In this document: in pieces, positions 62,412-64,000 of the stretch | Layout: each line of letters begins with the position of its first letter | Position numbering within the stretch: the stretch's first letter is position 1 | DNA from: Paracoccus sp. IB05 | Lineage (GTDB): Bacteria > Pseudomonadota > Alphaproteobacteria > Rhodobacterales > Rhodobacteraceae | Assembly: GCF_016405985.1 (NCBI RefSeq) | Contig: NZ_JAEFCF010000012.1 | Coordinates: forward strand, 49,599 to 113,598 | Direction of reading: 5' to 3' | DNA length: 64,000 bases | Notes under the pieces: model-generated | Databases searched by the model: none | What the model was told of the DNA's origin: nothing | The model's input: only the letters and a program-made list of their open reading frames with translations | Program-made: the position numbers and the translations under genes

Positions 62412-62741
62412 TTGGGCCTCCGTTGGCGTAGCGGTATGGGAGCCGCCAGGCCAGTTGCTACTGGTAACTTGCTTCTACCTATGCAGACGCCCGCAACCTG
62501 TCGAGCCTTGGTGAGCTTTGCAGAAAAATGTGACGGAAGATGTCATATTTCTCGCTGTGGCGGGGATCTTCCGGCGGGCGCGCAGTCGGAAATCTGATAT
62601 ATATACATATATTCAATGAGTTATTGGAAAGATATGAAAGGAAACATATCGTCCTGAGGCGCGGTGCAAATCCTGTAGAACAAACGAAATTGCGCCCCTT
62701 GCTTGAGCGTCTCCCCGGGTCCTGACAGTTCTCGGGGATGC
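62412..62741. other. Intergenic region with an AT-rich core
   Basis: The left part is the presumed luxR upstream region, including a small palindrome CCAGT-TGCT-ACTGG (62451-62464). From about 62590 the sequence becomes AT-rich (GATATATATACATATATTC), unlike the core chromosome. No reading frame of convincing quality or RNA gene was recognised. Confidence 0.4.
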
Positions 62742-63342
62742 TTAAGCGGCTTTTTTGCCTCCTGACCGGATTCGTTTCTGGTGAGTAAGACGACGTCGGG
62801 CGGCTGCCTCAGGCCGTAGTCTGACCCGCTCTCTTGCCTCCGGGTCCCTTATCACCACATCTGGCGAGGTATCGGTCCAGACGGGGCCCAGTGCCCCAAG
62901 GCCCAGCCTCATATCGATTGGCCAGGTTCGTCTCCTTTGCCAGGTCGGATATGTCTGGCCCTCCAGAACCACCACAGACATCCCCGAATACGATTTTCTC
63001 GGAGGTTCGGCCGGCCATCAGCATTGTAATTTCCGCTTCAATGTCACTCAGGCAGCCTGGGTGTTCCGGAGCAGCTTGGCGGGTTCTGCCACCATCTCTC
63101 GTCAGCATGACACGCAGGATCTGATAGCCCAGACTCTGGCCAACGATCGTGTGGCCGCATTCATGAATGGCAATGCGATGCAACAGATCTGATGCTGCCA
63201 GCGGCTCATTGACGAGAAGTTTCCAAAGCTGCCGCATCTGCAGAGTGGTGCCGCATGACCGCGCGTCCGCGCGGGCGGTCCGGATGTCAGCATCAATCGA
63301 GGCAGCCGAATTTCCAACCGCATTCCGCGCGAGATCCTGGAG
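62742..63342 (-). pseudogene. FtsH-like M41 metallopeptidase remnant
   Basis: Read on the minus strand, the fragment begins in the AAA+ C-terminal lid (LARNAVGNSAASIDADIRTARADAR) and continues into an M41 peptidase domain with the zinc motif HECGH in HRIAIHECGHTIVGQSLGY. Then come EITMLMAGRTSEKIVFGDV and SDLAKETNLANRYEAG. At about 62912 the frame shifts; the other frame continues LGALGPVWTDTSPDVVIRDPEARERV to a stop at 62742, the expected C-terminus. The ATPase motor with Walker motifs is missing, with an in-frame stop at 63466. The zinc motif itself is intact, but the gene is 5'-truncated and frameshifted. Confidence 0.72.
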
Positions 63343-63434
63343 AGGCAGGAGATGTATTGCAGGTTGCAGATCGATACTTGACGATTTCCCAAGTCGATGG
63401 GCGGCGAATAAGGAACTGCCTAACGGGCTGGAAG

Positions 63435-63986
63435 ATGCTAAGGCGGGGCAGTGTTGCCGCCTCGGTCAACGAAGCTACGGACACTCTGCGACTATTAGCA
63501 CAGCGACCAGATCGTCTTTTCGTCACGTGGACGCTTAAGGACGAATTGCCTTGGCACTTCCAAACTGACAATCTGCCGACATTTACGCACCTAAATGAAG
63601 ATTGGAACGCGCATCCGAACGATGCCGGTCTCAAGATTGAGCAGAATGGTCAAACGCTATTAGTCCATATACGAACAAATCCATATGCCTATCGTGAATA
63701 CGAGAATTTACCTGCTGTCACAGTCTGCTTCAAAGGTTCTGAGCGGTATCGTGTGACATCAGTAAATGACCATGGTTAGTATGAGGGGCAATGTCGTTTT
63801 AGCGGGCTCGCGCCTTCATGGGGCGAATTCTACGAAATTGCTGGTGACACCCGAGACGACATGGACCTCACGCCTTGGATCGCATTGGGAGGATCTGGAA
63901 CGCGGCATTTTCACTTCTACCTCAGAGAGGCTTTGTTGCGCTATCCCTCTGATCTGCGGATTCATGTTTGTGAGTCAGCGGGTTAG
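63435..63986 (+). pseudogene. Unknown gene interrupted by an in-frame amber codon
   Basis: The frame from about 63435 (MLRRGSVAASVNEATDTL) encodes coding-like sequence: RPDRLFVTWTLKDELPWHF, NEDWNAHPNDAGLKIEQNG, LLVHIRTNPYAYREYENL. It stops at TAG 63777-63779. The same frame continues without another stop for 68 codons, with coherent sequence (LAPSWGEFYEIAGDTRDDMD, LTPWIALGGSGTRHFHFYLRE) to TAG 63984-63986. A single nonsense change is the simplest explanation. GC content is clearly lower than in the core genes, suggesting acquired DNA. I do not recognise the family, and the true start is uncertain because the frame is open upstream into the M41 remnant. Confidence 0.55.
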
Positions 63987-64000
63987 ATTGGCGCCATGAG

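Noticed and set aside
62451..62464. Palindrome CCAGT-TGCT-ACTGG upstream of luxR as a lux box
   Set aside because: Only 14 bases, arms of five, and no match to the usual 18-20-base lux box; kept only as a note in the region entry.
62655..62690. GGTGCAAATCC resembling a tRNA T-loop, possible attachment site
   Set aside because: No acceptor stem, anticodon arm or CCA end could be folded around it.

Overview
The window is about 64 kb of high-GC chromosome from an alphaproteobacterium, most likely a Rhodobacteraceae member (Paracoccus/Rhodobacter-like). Three things point there: the adjacent sciP-ctrA cell-cycle pair, the envelope order bamA-ompH-fabZ-lpxA-lpxI-lpxB with LpxI rather than LpxH, and a family of GCCTCCGGCGGG-flanked hairpins that end several transcription units. 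The gene content is mostly core. No tRNA, rRNA or CRISPR array was seen.

Layout: 1-5912 is the outer-membrane assembly and lipid A operon, cut at its 5' end inside bamA. 6035-8433 holds mnmA, divergent from sciP and ctrA. 8587-12956 is ligA-recG, followed by a 40-residue membrane microprotein with its own terminator. 13390-19743 holds a NifU/IscU-like scaffold, hisI, gluQ, trmFO, a small conserved protein and gyrA. 19999-22467 has usg, a KamA/EpmB-like radical SAM protein and arginase. 22618-26382 has ccmF-ccmH, a decayed enoyl-CoA hydratase and ndk. 26485-29667 is a copper module (copA-cueR divergent from copZ) with two recognisable CueR-type promoters. 29788-30099 is a compact unit for a glutamine-rich 44-residue microprotein, followed by a TfoX C-terminal-domain protein and an NsrR-like Rrf2 regulator.

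31311-42468 is a complete glycogen cluster, glgP-glgB-glgC-glgA-glgX-pgm, covering synthesis (GlgC, GlgA, GlgB) and mobilisation (GlgP, GlgX, Pgm). 42504-43950 is degenerate, with an IS3-type OrfA remnant. 43969-45357 is a class II DAHP synthase, followed by a shattered sulfotransferase-like gene. 46482-50075 has a bactofilin overlapping an M23 peptidase gene, then a ferritin-like DUF455 protein and a Bcp peroxiredoxin. 50321-61461 holds a giant AsmA/YhdP-like protein, queA, an MFS transporter, a DUF924 protein, lpdA, a small methyltransferase, rpsB and tsf. A LuxR-type regulator with a substituted ligand pocket (61623-62411) precedes a lower-GC right end that contains a broken FtsH-like M41 peptidase gene and an amber-interrupted gene of unknown function.

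I found no large undescribed multi-gene system. The best leads are the two microprotein units, the LuxR protein with altered pocket residues, the paired CueR promoters, the dispersed terminator-repeat family, and the decayed accessory patches at 42.5-46.3 kb and 62.5-64 kb.
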